Virus record (IMG/VR): IMGVR_UViG_3300030616_000234
Location: 1-50,455 of that record
From: a virus
Strand: one strand, 5' to 3'
DNA: 50,455 nt
In this document: in pieces, positions 13,505 through 22,193 of the stretch
Layout: the number at the start of each line of letters is the position of its first letter
Position numbering within the stretch: the first letter of the stretch is position 1
Notes under the pieces: model-generated
Databases searched by the model: none
What the model was told of the DNA's origin: nothing
What the model saw: only the letters and a program-made list of their open reading frames with translations
Position numbers and translations under genes: made by a program

Positions 13505-13690
13505 CTATTTTTCATTTGCATAGCAACCCAAAACAATAGCCTCCATAAAAATCACGGGCGTAAAAATAAACATCATCAGTATCTCCTTCGGACTGTTTTC
13601 GGGTACGCTACTTATGGCCATAAAAGCGCCAGCCAAGGTTGGGGCAACAACCATAAGCACCCATACTGTAATTTTCAGCGTCTTTTCCAT
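13505..13690 (-). CDS. Small two-helix membrane protein (61 aa)
   Basis: Starts MEKTLKITVWVLMVVAPT with GGAGGAAT upstream, one base after the stop of the preceding gene. Two hydrophobic segments (about residues 7-26 and 38-56). The size fits a class II-type holin, but there is no lysin nearby to support that. Confidence 0.65.
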   Translation of the reverse strand: MEKTLKITVWVLMVVAPTLAGAFMAISSVPENSPKEILMMFIFTPVIFMEAIVLGCYANEK

Positions 13691-13691
13691 A

Positions 13692-14543
13692 TTATTCCTC
13701 CGGATAGAGGTCATGCTCTGTTTCCATGAGCGGTTTAACGAACTTTATGAACCACTCCACAAATCCATCATCAAGCGCATCATCCACTACATCTCCAAGC
13801 CTGTCAAACGGACCAAGATTGGTACTATTCTCCTCATTGTAAGTACCGCAGTATGCATTTAAATGATTGATGAACTTCCTATGCAAGGGATCGCTCTCAT
13901 CGTAGGGCTTCATTCCGTATGCTTCAAAGAGCTTACACGCTAATCCGGTTTCCGGTTCAGGGGTAATATCCTTTTCTTCGCACAGCTTCTTTAGGTTCCA
14001 GTGCAAATGAGTTGACAACTCTCCAACATTTACCGCCATATCTTCCAATGTCAACTCCGGATCGTTAATATACTGAGTCCCGCTGAGAAGCTCTGAGGCG
14101 CATTTAAACATGCATTGCATCTCTATTGACTTATTTCTGTCAAAAGTCCCTCCTGAAGCCTCCTGTGGCTCTACAGAGGTGATTTTAGGGCGGTTTCCCT
14201 GCTCTTTATTGAGAATGCATATTTTACCCTTGTCTTCAGGGTCATCTTCCCTCTTCTTGTGGATGACTTTCAAGACATCTCCCCCACCGAGGTGCATTCC
14301 ATGAATAACATCGTGCTGCATGTCCCCCAGCTTTACCAAAACCCTGTCCCCTCCGTTTAAGCCTATCTCTTCTCTCTTGAGATCGCTGTTATAACAGGAT
14401 GCTTCTGGAACAGTGTTTACCATTATTCCCTCATAGCCCCACTTCTTCCATCTGCCGGGGTCTTTCTCTTTATCCCACGGCCTATCTCCTGAAAGCCTTA
14501 TGTGATATTCTACGTTTGGCTGAAATCTAGACACATACTTCAT
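13692..14543 (-). CDS. Hypothetical protein (283 aa)
   Basis: ATG at 14543 (MKYVSRFQPN) with AAGGAG upstream; the longer frame to 14612 lacks an SD. The N-terminal half looks beta-rich (VEYHIRLSGDRPW, GGDRVLVKLGD, GGGDVLKVIHKK) and the C-terminal half helical and acidic. An OB-like DNA-binding or recombination role is conceivable but not shown. It is the largest gene of this short leftward unit. Confidence 0.7.
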   Translation of the reverse strand: MKYVSRFQPNVEYHIRLSGDRPWDKEKDPGRWKKWGYEGIMVNTVPEASCYNSDLKREEIGLNGGDRVLVKLGDMQHDVIHGMHLGGGDVLKVIHKKREDDPEDKGKICILNKEQGNRPKITSVEPQEASGGTFDRNKSIEMQCMFKCASELLSGTQYINDPELTLEDMAVNVGELSTHLHWNLKKLCEEKDITPEPETGLACKLFEAYGMKPYDESDPLHRKFINHLNAYCGTYNEENSTNLGPFDRLGDVVDDALDDGFVEWFIKFVKPLMETEHDLYPEE

Positions 14544-14740
14544 TTTCCGCTCCTTATACGAATTACTTCTGCGACCAGTATCAAAAGGCAACCTACCATT
14601 ATCTCTGGCCATGTTTTAGTAAATAACTTTACACATGAATATTGAGGGAACATAAACCTGTAAAACAACGCACCATGTAGAATGGTAAATACACCAATAA
14701 AATACAATATTGCCTTTGTAAGCCATTCTATCTTATCCAT
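14540..14740 (-). CDS. Small membrane protein (66 aa)
   Basis: MDKIEWLTKAILYFIGVFTI start with AAAGGAAT upstream. Two hydrophobic segments (about residues 9-29 and 45-60), short basic tail. ATGA-type overlap with the next gene. Unknown, possibly holin-like. Confidence 0.65.
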   Translation of the reverse strand: MDKIEWLTKAILYFIGVFTILHGALFYRFMFPQYSCVKLFTKTWPEIMVGCLLILVAEVIRIRSGK

Positions 14741-14766
14741 GCTATTCCTTTCCCGTGAGCGGCATA

Positions 14767-14865
14767 TTAAAACCCACGTCGTTTATTACAAATATGATCC
14801 GCAACAACCATGCCAATGCAATAAGAAAGTATATTGGTAATAGCAAACAAAAAAACCGTGGTCAT
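14767..14865 (-). CDS. Membrane micropeptide (32 aa)
   Basis: Reads MTTVFLFAITNILSYCIGMV, then ends HICNKRRGF. One hydrophobic helix with a basic tail. GAAGGGAAT upstream of the ATG, 20 bases or so behind the promoter at 14888. First gene of the short leftward unit. Confidence 0.6.
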   Translation of the reverse strand: MTTVFLFAITNILSYCIGMVVADHICNKRRGF

Positions 14866-14887
14866 ATTATTCCCTTCAATTGCTGGT

Positions 14888-14916
14888 ATTATAGCATATT
14901 AAATTATGAATTGCAA
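14888..14916 (-). promoter_or_regulatory. Sigma70-type promoter of the short leftward unit
   Basis: Minus strand: TTGCAA (14916-14911), 17-base spacer, TATAAT (14893-14888) preceded by TGC (extended -10). TGCTATAATACC is identical to the rightward early promoter at 2476. It lies just past the end of the big structural gene. Confidence 0.85.
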
Positions 14917-14930
14917 GAGAAAAATTAAAT

Positions 14931-17900
14931 TTATTTTAATTCTTTAGGGATATAAGCCCTTTCGTATGTTCTTAAAATCCCCTTCTCCCCAAGGAATGTC
15001 TCTAAAGCCCTTTTGCGCTCAAATTCCATAAAGTTCTCCTGAAGATCAACGGAGATAGGCTGTACCTTTATTGCAAAGTGCCTCATTATCTCCTGTAAGC
15101 CGGTTCTGTACTGGTTGTCCTCGGCATTCTGGGACATTCTGCCCATTATTCCATGCCTTCTCTGACCGACCCTCTTCCCCTTGGCTACATATCCCCCCGG
15201 AAGAGTCTCTGCGACCAATGGGGGCATCCACATCTTTGTAATGTGTCTTGTTAAATCAGCGATCTGCTTTTCAGTAGAATCGCCTGTTCTCCATATTTTA
15301 TTGCCATAGAAGTCCTGGTTCTTCCCTATCTCAGTTATTAGATTAAGTATAGGTGCTTTTTGTACCATTGACTCTATAAGCGACTCTTCTCTCCCCGTCT
15401 CTCGGTCTATCTGTCTGGCAAAGAACTGCCCTGATATCAAATCCCCAAACGGAATTACATATGTAAGGTCAAAGTAAGCGCTCCTCCCATGCTTGTCCTT
15501 CATTGGAAGCTTTACATACAACCCGTCCTTTATCCACTGAGGCTCTGATGCTCTTTCCCGTTTAGTCCTCTGTAAATCAGACATGTTCTCTATAGCGTTC
15601 TTTATCTTTCCTATGGCAGATATTCTCCACGGTGCCTTTAAAGCAGTCTCTGCAGCGAGTGGGGTAGCTTTAAAAGTGTTACCGGTAATAAAGACTTTTC
15701 CATTCCTTCTTGCTACCCACGTAGTGTCTTTTGTCGTCGGACACCAAACATTCCCGCCATAAGGTACAGATTGTGGCTTATTTCTCTTTAACTGCCTACT
15801 TTTCTTTGTTGTGCATGTAATTGCTAAGGCGTCATCATGCTTGCAGAAGTTAAACTGCCTGCCAAGCATTACGCCAAGAGCCTGCATGGCGTCTGCCGTT
15901 TTACCTGGATTCTGGATTAAAACCTCACTGCTACCAGAATCGCAACCATCGGCCAATATGAGGATATCATAAAGCATTTCAAGCTGTTCCTTTGTAAGCT
16001 TTCTCAGAAATTCAATTGTAAGGCATTTCTCAGGCGCATGCTTCAAAAACTCATCTCGTATGTGTGCGGGAAAATAATAATTCCTATGTTCCCCATTTCC
16101 GTTTGGGTGCCACTCTTTTGTGATATGGTATCCATCAATACCAAGATTCTCTCGCAACTCTTCTATCTGCTCCTGACCGCGCTTATTTGTCTGCCCCACA
16201 AACATGGCGCCCTTCCCTGCGCTTTTTACTATCCATCCTTCAGTAACAACCCATCCCACAAGCCTTACTATATCATCTGGAATAACCTTTTCTTTCGGGG
16301 CAACATAGTCACCCGCAACAACGATTTCGTCATGTGTCCGAAGGTTTTTTGCCGTGTCTATTGTAATCTCTTGAACATATTCTTGATCAGGCAAACGCCT
16401 GTGATATTTCCTCTTAATAACACACCTATGGTCTGGGGTCATCAGTATGTCAAGAGACCTCGCACTGATGTGTTTCATTTCCCCAAAGTACGGGAATATG
16501 TTGACAGAATCAATTTTCTGCCATCTCATCTTCCCTGTATCTTTGTTGTATCCCAACGTAAAATCATCCTCTGTAACCTCATAGCACGTAAGCCATCCAC
16601 GTTGGGTTAATATCTCTGTATCGTCTGAAACGCAGAACGTAAGAAATGGAACCCCGAACATATTAGTCCTGAGATTCCGTATCCACGGTCCTACAGCGTT
16701 ATAGTCAAACGTAGCCGCTTCTGCAAGCCTCCACGCCTCGTCTACGCCCATTCCCTTGTATTTCCTATTGAATATAAATGCAGATAGTTTAGCGTGATCC
16801 TCCGCCCCCTGATATGCATTGGAGGTAATCTTCATGCCCTTCTTGATCATTCTCTTCGCAGCAGCGGTAAATCCCTTCTGTGCTTCTACAAAGTCAGGAC
16901 CGTCAAACATAGCCTTCAACTCTGCCGTTGCAAATGTGTTCCTTGAGTATCCCAATGGAATGATCTCATCCATCCACTTACTGCCCTTACCGGCTATTTC
17001 AGCAAGAGCCTCTGCCTGAGAAGCCATTGCTCTGGGGTCTAATGGATTCATCCCCAACTTCCACCAGTTCAGTATCATATTAGAGAATATATTCCTTATA
17101 TGTCCCGCAGGATTCCCCGCAGTCTTACCCCATTTAAAGAATCCCCATGCTGTTCCGGTAACCTTCTCAAATGTAGTCTTCGCACGGAGCATTTCATTAA
17201 TGTTCTCTGCGATATATTTAGGGACATACTTTCCAGCCAACGCCCCCAGACGATTGACAACCTCACCCTTTACGGGAGCACCCATTAGCTCATATCCGGC
17301 AAGGTTTACATTGTGGAGTTTTGCAAACTCTTCTGTGATCCCGTGGGTCTCCCCTATTCTCCTGAAGAACTTTGCGTTCTCTACATCGTTTATAGCCTGC
17401 GAAAGACCGTTTATCACAGGATACATGCTGTCTGCTATTTCACCCTTCTCGGCGCGTATTCTCAATACATCCTCTTTTTGCTTGGTAAACCCGGTTCGTA
17501 GTTTCCCCTGTATCTCCGTTACTTCATCCTGCATCTGGGCAACCCTTTTTGTGGCTGTCCTTATTGTCTTTGGGGATGCTTTCGGGTCTGCAAGTATCTT
17601 CTGGAGTGTCTTTACCTCTTTGGCGTGTTTCTTTGCATAATTGTTTGTAGCCTTGGCTATTGCCGATTCTATCTCTTCGGGGGTGGCATACTTCAGCTTT
17701 GTCCTTAAAAACCTCTGCCCCTTAGTCCTCATAGGAATTGTGGATCCTCCTATATTCTTTCCCTTGGCAAAGTTGTCATAGTATGCGTTCATCATCCACG
17801 AGAAGTCACCCTCTTTTACAAGCTTCTCTGCGACTATCTCCGGCTGCAGTTGAGCGGTTCTCTTCCACAGGTATTCTGCGCCCTCCAAGGCATTGCCGTC

Positions 17901-18749
17901 AAGTATCTTCGGCAATTGCTCTATGGGTATTAAACCCATCCTACCATCAGGCATCCTTCTAAATAACTTTGGGTAAAGAGACGCCACCTCGTCATCTACC
18001 TTAGAGAACATCTCTGCAATATCACCCAGTTTTCCATGCTCCATAGCCTTGGCTACCGCTGTAGTGCGATGTGCCGCCCCATAGACCTCATCCGCCCCCA
18101 AAGCACCCAATAACCCCCTTGTAATCCATTGACCAAATTGCTGTACTTTATTCTTGGGGGTTCTCGCAATAACCTTCTTAGCCCCGTCTGCGCCTATACC
18201 AAGAACGTCAGACAGGCCAAACATGTAATCAAAGCCTTTTCGTATCGCACCGGGCTTCGCTGCCCTTATAAGTTTACCAGCCTTGCTGTATTTGGCAGAC
18301 TTACCCATTATCCCAAGCATACTTAAAACCTTAAACGGTGAAGCAACCGCCCATAAAGGCCATGTTACCGCAACGTCTGCAAGTATCCCCGCTACAGTTC
18401 CCAATAAACCGTACTGCCCAAGAGAGTCCTTCTTTGAAAACGATTCCCTTGTCCTAACGCCTTCCTTGAAGCCCTTCCCCTTTAACATGCCAACAATACC
18501 GTAATCCAGTATATTGATGGCATCAATGACATCCATTATTTTACCGCCAGAGAAGATTCTGTCCGACTCTTCCCCTTTGGATGCGAGTATTTGGTCTGCT
18601 TCTTTACCGAGACCATATTGATGTGCTATGCCCTGAAGGTCTGTAGATGTAAAACCCTTGAAAGCCTTTCTGTCTTTTATAGGCTTGGTTTCATAAAATT
18701 TCCCCGCTGTAGGGGCAAATAAAGATGTCTCCTCTTTTGTGAGAGTCAT
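14931..18749 (-). CDS. Large internal virion (ejection) protein with intein
   Basis: 1272 aa as encoded; 953 aa after removal of the 319-residue intein (residues 706-1024). The extein is long and helical, with a hydrophobic stretch near residues 115-145 (GLLGTVAGILADVAVTWPLW) and many Ala/Lys helices. It is the last gene of the structural unit, after two other likely ejection proteins, like the gp14-15-16 set of short-tailed phages. That assignment rests on position, size and composition. The start is TAATG-coupled to the upstream gene, with a weak SD. Confidence 0.75.
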   Translation of the reverse strand: MTLTKEETSLFAPTAGKFYETKPIKDRKAFKGFTSTDLQGIAHQYGLGKEADQILASKGEESDRIFSGGKIMDVIDAINILDYGIVGMLKGKGFKEGVRTRESFSKKDSLGQYGLLGTVAGILADVAVTWPLWAVASPFKVLSMLGIMGKSAKYSKAGKLIRAAKPGAIRKGFDYMFGLSDVLGIGADGAKKVIARTPKNKVQQFGQWITRGLLGALGADEVYGAAHRTTAVAKAMEHGKLGDIAEMFSKVDDEVASLYPKLFRRMPDGRMGLIPIEQLPKILDGNALEGAEYLWKRTAQLQPEIVAEKLVKEGDFSWMMNAYYDNFAKGKNIGGSTIPMRTKGQRFLRTKLKYATPEEIESAIAKATNNYAKKHAKEVKTLQKILADPKASPKTIRTATKRVAQMQDEVTEIQGKLRTGFTKQKEDVLRIRAEKGEIADSMYPVINGLSQAINDVENAKFFRRIGETHGITEEFAKLHNVNLAGYELMGAPVKGEVVNRLGALAGKYVPKYIAENINEMLRAKTTFEKVTGTAWGFFKWGKTAGNPAGHIRNIFSNMILNWWKLGMNPLDPRAMASQAEALAEIAGKGSKWMDEIIPLGYSRNTFATAELKAMFDGPDFVEAQKGFTAAAKRMIKKGMKITSNAYQGAEDHAKLSAFIFNRKYKGMGVDEAWRLAEAATFDYNAVGPWIRNLRTNMFGVPFLTFCVSDDTEILTQRGWLTCYEVTEDDFTLGYNKDTGKMRWQKIDSVNIFPYFGEMKHISARSLDILMTPDHRCVIKRKYHRRLPDQEYVQEITIDTAKNLRTHDEIVVAGDYVAPKEKVIPDDIVRLVGWVVTEGWIVKSAGKGAMFVGQTNKRGQEQIEELRENLGIDGYHITKEWHPNGNGEHRNYYFPAHIRDEFLKHAPEKCLTIEFLRKLTKEQLEMLYDILILADGCDSGSSEVLIQNPGKTADAMQALGVMLGRQFNFCKHDDALAITCTTKKSRQLKRNKPQSVPYGGNVWCPTTKDTTWVARRNGKVFITGNTFKATPLAAETALKAPWRISAIGKIKNAIENMSDLQRTKRERASEPQWIKDGLYVKLPMKDKHGRSAYFDLTYVIPFGDLISGQFFARQIDRETGREESLIESMVQKAPILNLITEIGKNQDFYGNKIWRTGDSTEKQIADLTRHITKMWMPPLVAETLPGGYVAKGKRVGQRRHGIMGRMSQNAEDNQYRTGLQEIMRHFAIKVQPISVDLQENFMEFERKRALETFLGEKGILRTYERAYIPKELK
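15678..16634 (-). mobile_element. Intein with LAGLIDADG homing endonuclease
   Basis: 319 residues. It begins CVSDDTEILTQRGW (Cys1, block A), has TPDHRCVI (block B, intein residues 66-73), a first dodecapeptide LVGWVVTEG (125-133) and a second LYDILILADG (221-230) with acidic residues E132 and D229, then VWCPTT...TWVARRNGKVFITGN (blocks F and G). The next extein residue is Thr. The penultimate residue is Gly instead of the usual His; the terminal Asn is kept. Insertion is between PFLTF and TFKATP of the ejection protein. Both splicing and homing parts appear intact. Confidence 0.92.
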
Positions 18750-19468
18750 TATTTAAATATTTTCTTAAGAGCAAGCTGCCCAAGTTCCTCTTCAGGGGGT
18801 AATCCCCTCCTTGATTCCGCCAATAGTTGAGCCACTTCGTCCCCTCCCACCGGGGGAAGCCCGCCACGTCTTCTTGTAACCGGCATTCCGGTTATTGCTT
18901 CAGATTCAGCAACAAGCCTCTCTACGTCAGATCCAGACACTGCTGGCTTCCTTAACGGTCTAGAACTTGGATATGGCAAAGCATCCTCTCTCAAAAGCAT
19001 TGATTCGGACATATGCTGTGCAAGTGCGTCTGTAGCACGATTCCCAATTACATTCCTAAGTCCCCACTCACTGAATTCACCAGCAAGATTTAACAATCCG
19101 CCCTGATCTGCGATGCTCTTCTTTACTTCTTGGGGGGTTTTCCCGCTAAGATCAACACCATAATCCCTCAAAAGCTCGTCCTCAATAACCTTCATTACTT
19201 TCCTGTGTTTGGGGTTCTCAGAATCAAGGCTTATGTAATCCTTTATAAGCTCCTGTTTCCGCTTCATTTTCTCAAGCCTCTTAGATTCTTGGCGCTGAAA
19301 CTCCTTGTCAGCCTTAGCCTCTTCTCTCTCCGCCCTCTTCTCTTCAAGAGCGAGTTCAAACTGACCCTGTTCCTTCTGGGCTCTCTGCCTCTGCTCCTGT
19401 AATTGAGCCAGCGCAACAGCCAACTGCATCAGTTCCCCGCTACCGCCTGTTTTTATCTGTGTTACCAC
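18749..19468 (-). CDS. Likely internal virion protein, coiled coil (239 aa)
   Basis: GTG start with GGAGG six bases upstream. Residues about 15-75 are a strong coiled coil rich in Gln, Glu, Lys and Arg (ALAQLQEQRQRAQKEQGQ), followed by a Pro/Gly-rich C-terminus. Its place between two other helical proteins at the end of the structural unit suggests an ejection protein; no sequence motif proves it. Confidence 0.6.
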   Translation of the reverse strand: MVTQIKTGGSGELMQLAVALAQLQEQRQRAQKEQGQFELALEEKRAEREEAKADKEFQRQESKRLEKMKRKQELIKDYISLDSENPKHRKVMKVIEDELLRDYGVDLSGKTPQEVKKSIADQGGLLNLAGEFSEWGLRNVIGNRATDALAQHMSESMLLREDALPYPSSRPLRKPAVSGSDVERLVAESEAITGMPVTRRRGGLPPVGGDEVAQLLAESRRGLPPEEELGQLALKKIFK

Positions 19469-19478
19469 CCTTTACCTC

Positions 19479-20282
19479 CTATCTCTTAAAGGGGTTAGCA
19501 AAAATGTCTATATTGCTCCCCGTCGGAACAAATTGTTGCGGACCCTGCACCGGACCGCTCACGGGTGCCGGGTACTGTCCAGCCGGATTAAATATATTCT
19601 GAAGAAAGTCCTGCCCACCTACAGGTGTCCCGGTGATAGCTCCACCATTATAAACATCCGGTTGCGTGTTAAATATATCAGTCAAGCCCCCATGCGTATA
19701 ACCCATTCCATGTATTGATGTAGTGTCCCCCGGTGTCAGCATCTGCCCTGTTAGATATCCCGCAGCACCGGCATTCAATGCCTCCATAGGGTTGTAAAAG
19801 GAAGATTCCGTTGCAGGACCCAACAATGCATTCGGAGAAGGATACTGAAGGTTCAATAGCCTCTCTCCCAACTGCGCTGTCCTTCCCCTGATCCTTGACA
19901 ATGCCTGCTTTTCTGCCAGTTCAGCCTCCCTGCGCATTCTCTCTGTAGACTCTCCAGACATTATGTCCCCCTTTTGACCGGCAAACGATGCTCCTGAAGC
20001 GCCTGAAGCCGCCAGAGACCTTCTGAAGCGTTTTAACCGCTCTGCGGCCTGTGTCCCTAATCTACCCTCTCGGGCGCGTTTAAGCTCACCTGGAAGGCTC
20101 TCAAGCATACCCATCTCTTCGCCGAAGATCTTCTTCAAAGCCTGTGCTTCAGGACCGCTCATCCTTGCCTTGAGCATCTTCTTGGCACGTTTGCGTTCTT
20201 TGTCAGCAGCCTGCTGTCCGGTAAGTCCGCTGAATAAGCTGGAAACTACTCCAACGCCTGCTAATATTGCCGGGAGTCCCAT
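19479..20282 (-). CDS. Likely internal virion protein (267 aa)
   Basis: N-terminus MGLPAILAGVGVVSSLFSGLT is hydrophobic and Gly-rich, followed by a basic helical region (KERKRAKKMLKARM) and a Gly/Pro/Asn-rich tail. This layout is typical of the smallest ejection protein of podoviruses (gp14-like). CTAAGGAGGTAC precedes the ATG. The upstream neighbour is an HNH gene that ends in the same leader. Confidence 0.6.
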   Translation of the reverse strand: MGLPAILAGVGVVSSLFSGLTGQQAADKERKRAKKMLKARMSGPEAQALKKIFGEEMGMLESLPGELKRAREGRLGTQAAERLKRFRRSLAASGASGASFAGQKGDIMSGESTERMRREAELAEKQALSRIRGRTAQLGERLLNLQYPSPNALLGPATESSFYNPMEALNAGAAGYLTGQMLTPGDTTSIHGMGYTHGGLTDIFNTQPDVYNGGAITGTPVGGQDFLQNIFNPAGQYPAPVSGPVQGPQQFVPTGSNIDIFANPFKR

Positions 20283-20293
20283 ATTGTACCTCC

Positions 20294-20854
20294 TTAGTAC
20301 CTTCCGCGTGTTCTACTTGTTTGGTGTTCCGCTATTTTAATCGCTTGTTCTATAAAATTAGATTGATCCATTTTGACCTTCATAAAATTACAAACCCGAC
20401 AACACGAAACACAATTTTCTTTTTTATATCCAACATTATTATCAATTCTATCTATTCCGCTATAAATATACTCGCCGTTATTTGCCGCATTGTCTGCTTT
20501 GTTGCTTGGCCCCGAACCGCAATAATAACAATTACCTTTAGTTAGATCCCGAAACTCATTGGTTGTTAAATCCCAACTCAAAGATCTGTTTTTCGCGCCA
20601 CGTTTATATCTACTTAAAAGCCCCCTAAAGCTTGCCTCGCCAAAATCTAACCTTATTTTAGCTGTTGAATTTTCAATTCTCATACACCCGCATGATTGCG
20701 TCCCACCGTTTCGAAGGTTTGACGAATGAACCTTCTTTACTTTGCCGCAATCACACTTGCATACATACAGTCTGCCGTACTTTCCCTCGTCAGAATCGGC
20801 AATAACCAATAACCTGCCGAATCTTCGCCCTACCAAATTAAGTCGCTGAACCAT
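20294..20854 (-). CDS. HNH-type homing endonuclease (186 aa)
   Basis: ATG at 20854 follows GGGAG; a TTG two codons upstream is possible. It has an N-terminal LVGRRFGRLLVI element, YVCKCDCGK and QSCGCMRIEN zinc knuckles, then NCYYCG, IDRIDNNVGYKKENCVSCCR and VCNFMK, the H-N-H/zinc core found in free-standing phage endonucleases. The end, SRTRGRY, closely copies the end RSRGRY of the LamG gene just upstream, as if the insertion kept that gene's tail. Confidence 0.85.
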   Translation of the reverse strand: MVQRLNLVGRRFGRLLVIADSDEGKYGRLYVCKCDCGKVKKVHSSNLRNGGTQSCGCMRIENSTAKIRLDFGEASFRGLLSRYKRGAKNRSLSWDLTTNEFRDLTKGNCYYCGSGPSNKADNAANNGEYIYSGIDRIDNNVGYKKENCVSCCRVCNFMKVKMDQSNFIEQAIKIAEHQTSRTRGRY

Positions 20855-20856
20855 AC

Positions 20857-21498
20857 TCAATATCTCCCGCGGGAACGAATATAATAATCTTTGATTTGAT
20901 CTGCGGTGAATATGTTGTTGTAGATACGGATATCATCTTCTTTGCCGCCCAATAAACCTGTTTCGCCAAAACCACCATAATTTAAACTGCCTATTCTGCC
21001 ATTGTCAATATTGGTACAGTTGGCAAACCATCTTGTTTTATTTGTTGAGGTTTCAAATGTCTGCGCTACCGCTACCCCATTAACATAAATAACAGGTTCG
21101 GTTCCGTTCTGAACCACGGCAATGTGGATAAGTGTGTTGTCTATAAATACGACGTCATCTGATTCCAACTGCCATTGTTTTGCCCCGCCAATAAAACAAC
21201 TTGAAATAAGCTCACCGGAGGTCTGTATATACATACATATAAATTCTGTCGCGCTTGTATCCCCAAATGAAAGAAATACGCCAAATGCTGCCGGAGTAGC
21301 ATCAACAGACCGACCCCATGCCATCCACGTCCCCACGGTATCACTCGCAACCGTGCTTACAACACTATCAATGTTCAGATACGCAGAAGAACCATTGCCA
21401 ATAAACCCCTTACCAACAGCACCGTCAACATTAGTTATCGTATGCTTATATCTCGAGAGGTCAGTTATTCCGTCACAAGTATGAAACACCAACGCCAT
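20857..21498 (-). CDS. LamG/concanavalin-like domain protein (213 aa)
   Basis: Start at ATG 21498, with AAGGAG nine bases upstream. A single LamG-type jelly roll covers almost the whole protein: GKGFIGNGSSAYLNI near the start, a TLIHIAVVQNGTEPVIYVNG core around residues 130-150 and an EDDIRIYNNIFTADQIKDYY ending. Probably a surface-exposed carbohydrate-binding virion protein; one of four consecutive LamG genes. Confidence 0.8.
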   Translation of the reverse strand: MALVFHTCDGITDLSRYKHTITNVDGAVGKGFIGNGSSAYLNIDSVVSTVASDTVGTWMAWGRSVDATPAAFGVFLSFGDTSATEFICMYIQTSGELISSCFIGGAKQWQLESDDVVFIDNTLIHIAVVQNGTEPVIYVNGVAVAQTFETSTNKTRWFANCTNIDNGRIGSLNYGGFGETGLLGGKEDDIRIYNNIFTADQIKDYYIRSRGRY

Positions 21499-21500
21499 TG

Positions 21501-22193
21501 TTAAGCTCCTTCCGGACATGAACGAAGAAAATCGTATTTAAGCCAGTCCTGCGATTTGGGAGACGAATAATAATTTACCATTTGGATTTGGCCGTCAAAG
21601 TAATTTGAAACCCCGCCGCTATCCTCAAGCGCCCCGACAAGAAAGCTGTCCCTGTTGGCGATGTCAGCGAACCAATCCCCGTTGTTTGTACCAGTGGGTG
21701 TTAATCTCTCCGCAACAGAGTCGAGGTATAGGCTGTACGCCGTCCCACTTGAAACGCCCACAGCATAATACCATTGACCAGCGACTAATGTTGTATCTCC
21801 AGTAACGTAATTAAATGTCCCTGTATTCCTTACGCCGAACTGCAACTTCGCCGTTGTTGTCGTCTGCAAAAACAACCTATTGTTGGTAGCCGCCTCATCA
21901 GCACTTGAAAATATTACATCAGTTGTGTTGACTGTCCCCTTTTTAATCCACGCCGTAATAGTCCCCGCACTGTCAGACGAACGCCAGTTCGCTGTACTGT
22001 TTTTATGATACCCAGTACTCCCGTCATAATCCCCACCGCCGTTTGCTGTAGGTATAATCGTACCGTTTGCGGTCATGTCGTATCCGGTTACGCCAATGTC
22101 CTTACCCATTGCGACTGCTTTGTTCAGCCAGCCTGACACGAAATCGCCCGAGGAAAGATCAGGAAGAACAGGCTTAGGCTGATTGATATACAT
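21501..22193 (-). CDS. LamG/concanavalin-like domain protein (230 aa)
   Basis: MYINQPKPVLPDL start with GGGGTGAAGC upstream. The LamG core shows TITAWIKKGTVNTTDVIF, QWYYAVGVSSGTAYSLYLDS and a final NYFDGQIQMVNYYSSPKS. Likely a virion decoration or fibre-tip module. The start overlaps the end of the upstream HNH gene by 20 bases in another frame. Confidence 0.8.
   Translation of the reverse strand: MYINQPKPVLPDLSSGDFVSGWLNKAVAMGKDIGVTGYDMTANGTIIPTANGGGDYDGSTGYHKNSTANWRSSDSAGTITAWIKKGTVNTTDVIFSSADEAATNNRLFLQTTTTAKLQFGVRNTGTFNYVTGDTTLVAGQWYYAVGVSSGTAYSLYLDSVAERLTPTGTNNGDWFADIANRDSFLVGALEDSGGVSNYFDGQIQMVNYYSSPKSQDWLKYDFLRSCPEGA

Noticed and set aside
13450-13515. 21-codon frame MKNRNQKHSDNWKTPESLKKC resembling the start of phage adenine methylases
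   Set aside because: Too short, no SD, and the following sequence is the HNH gene in another frame; at most a relic.
14890-14945. Terminator after the structural unit (AATTAAA...TTTAATT with T run)
   Set aside because: The stem is only A-T pairs and the T run is short; too weak to call.
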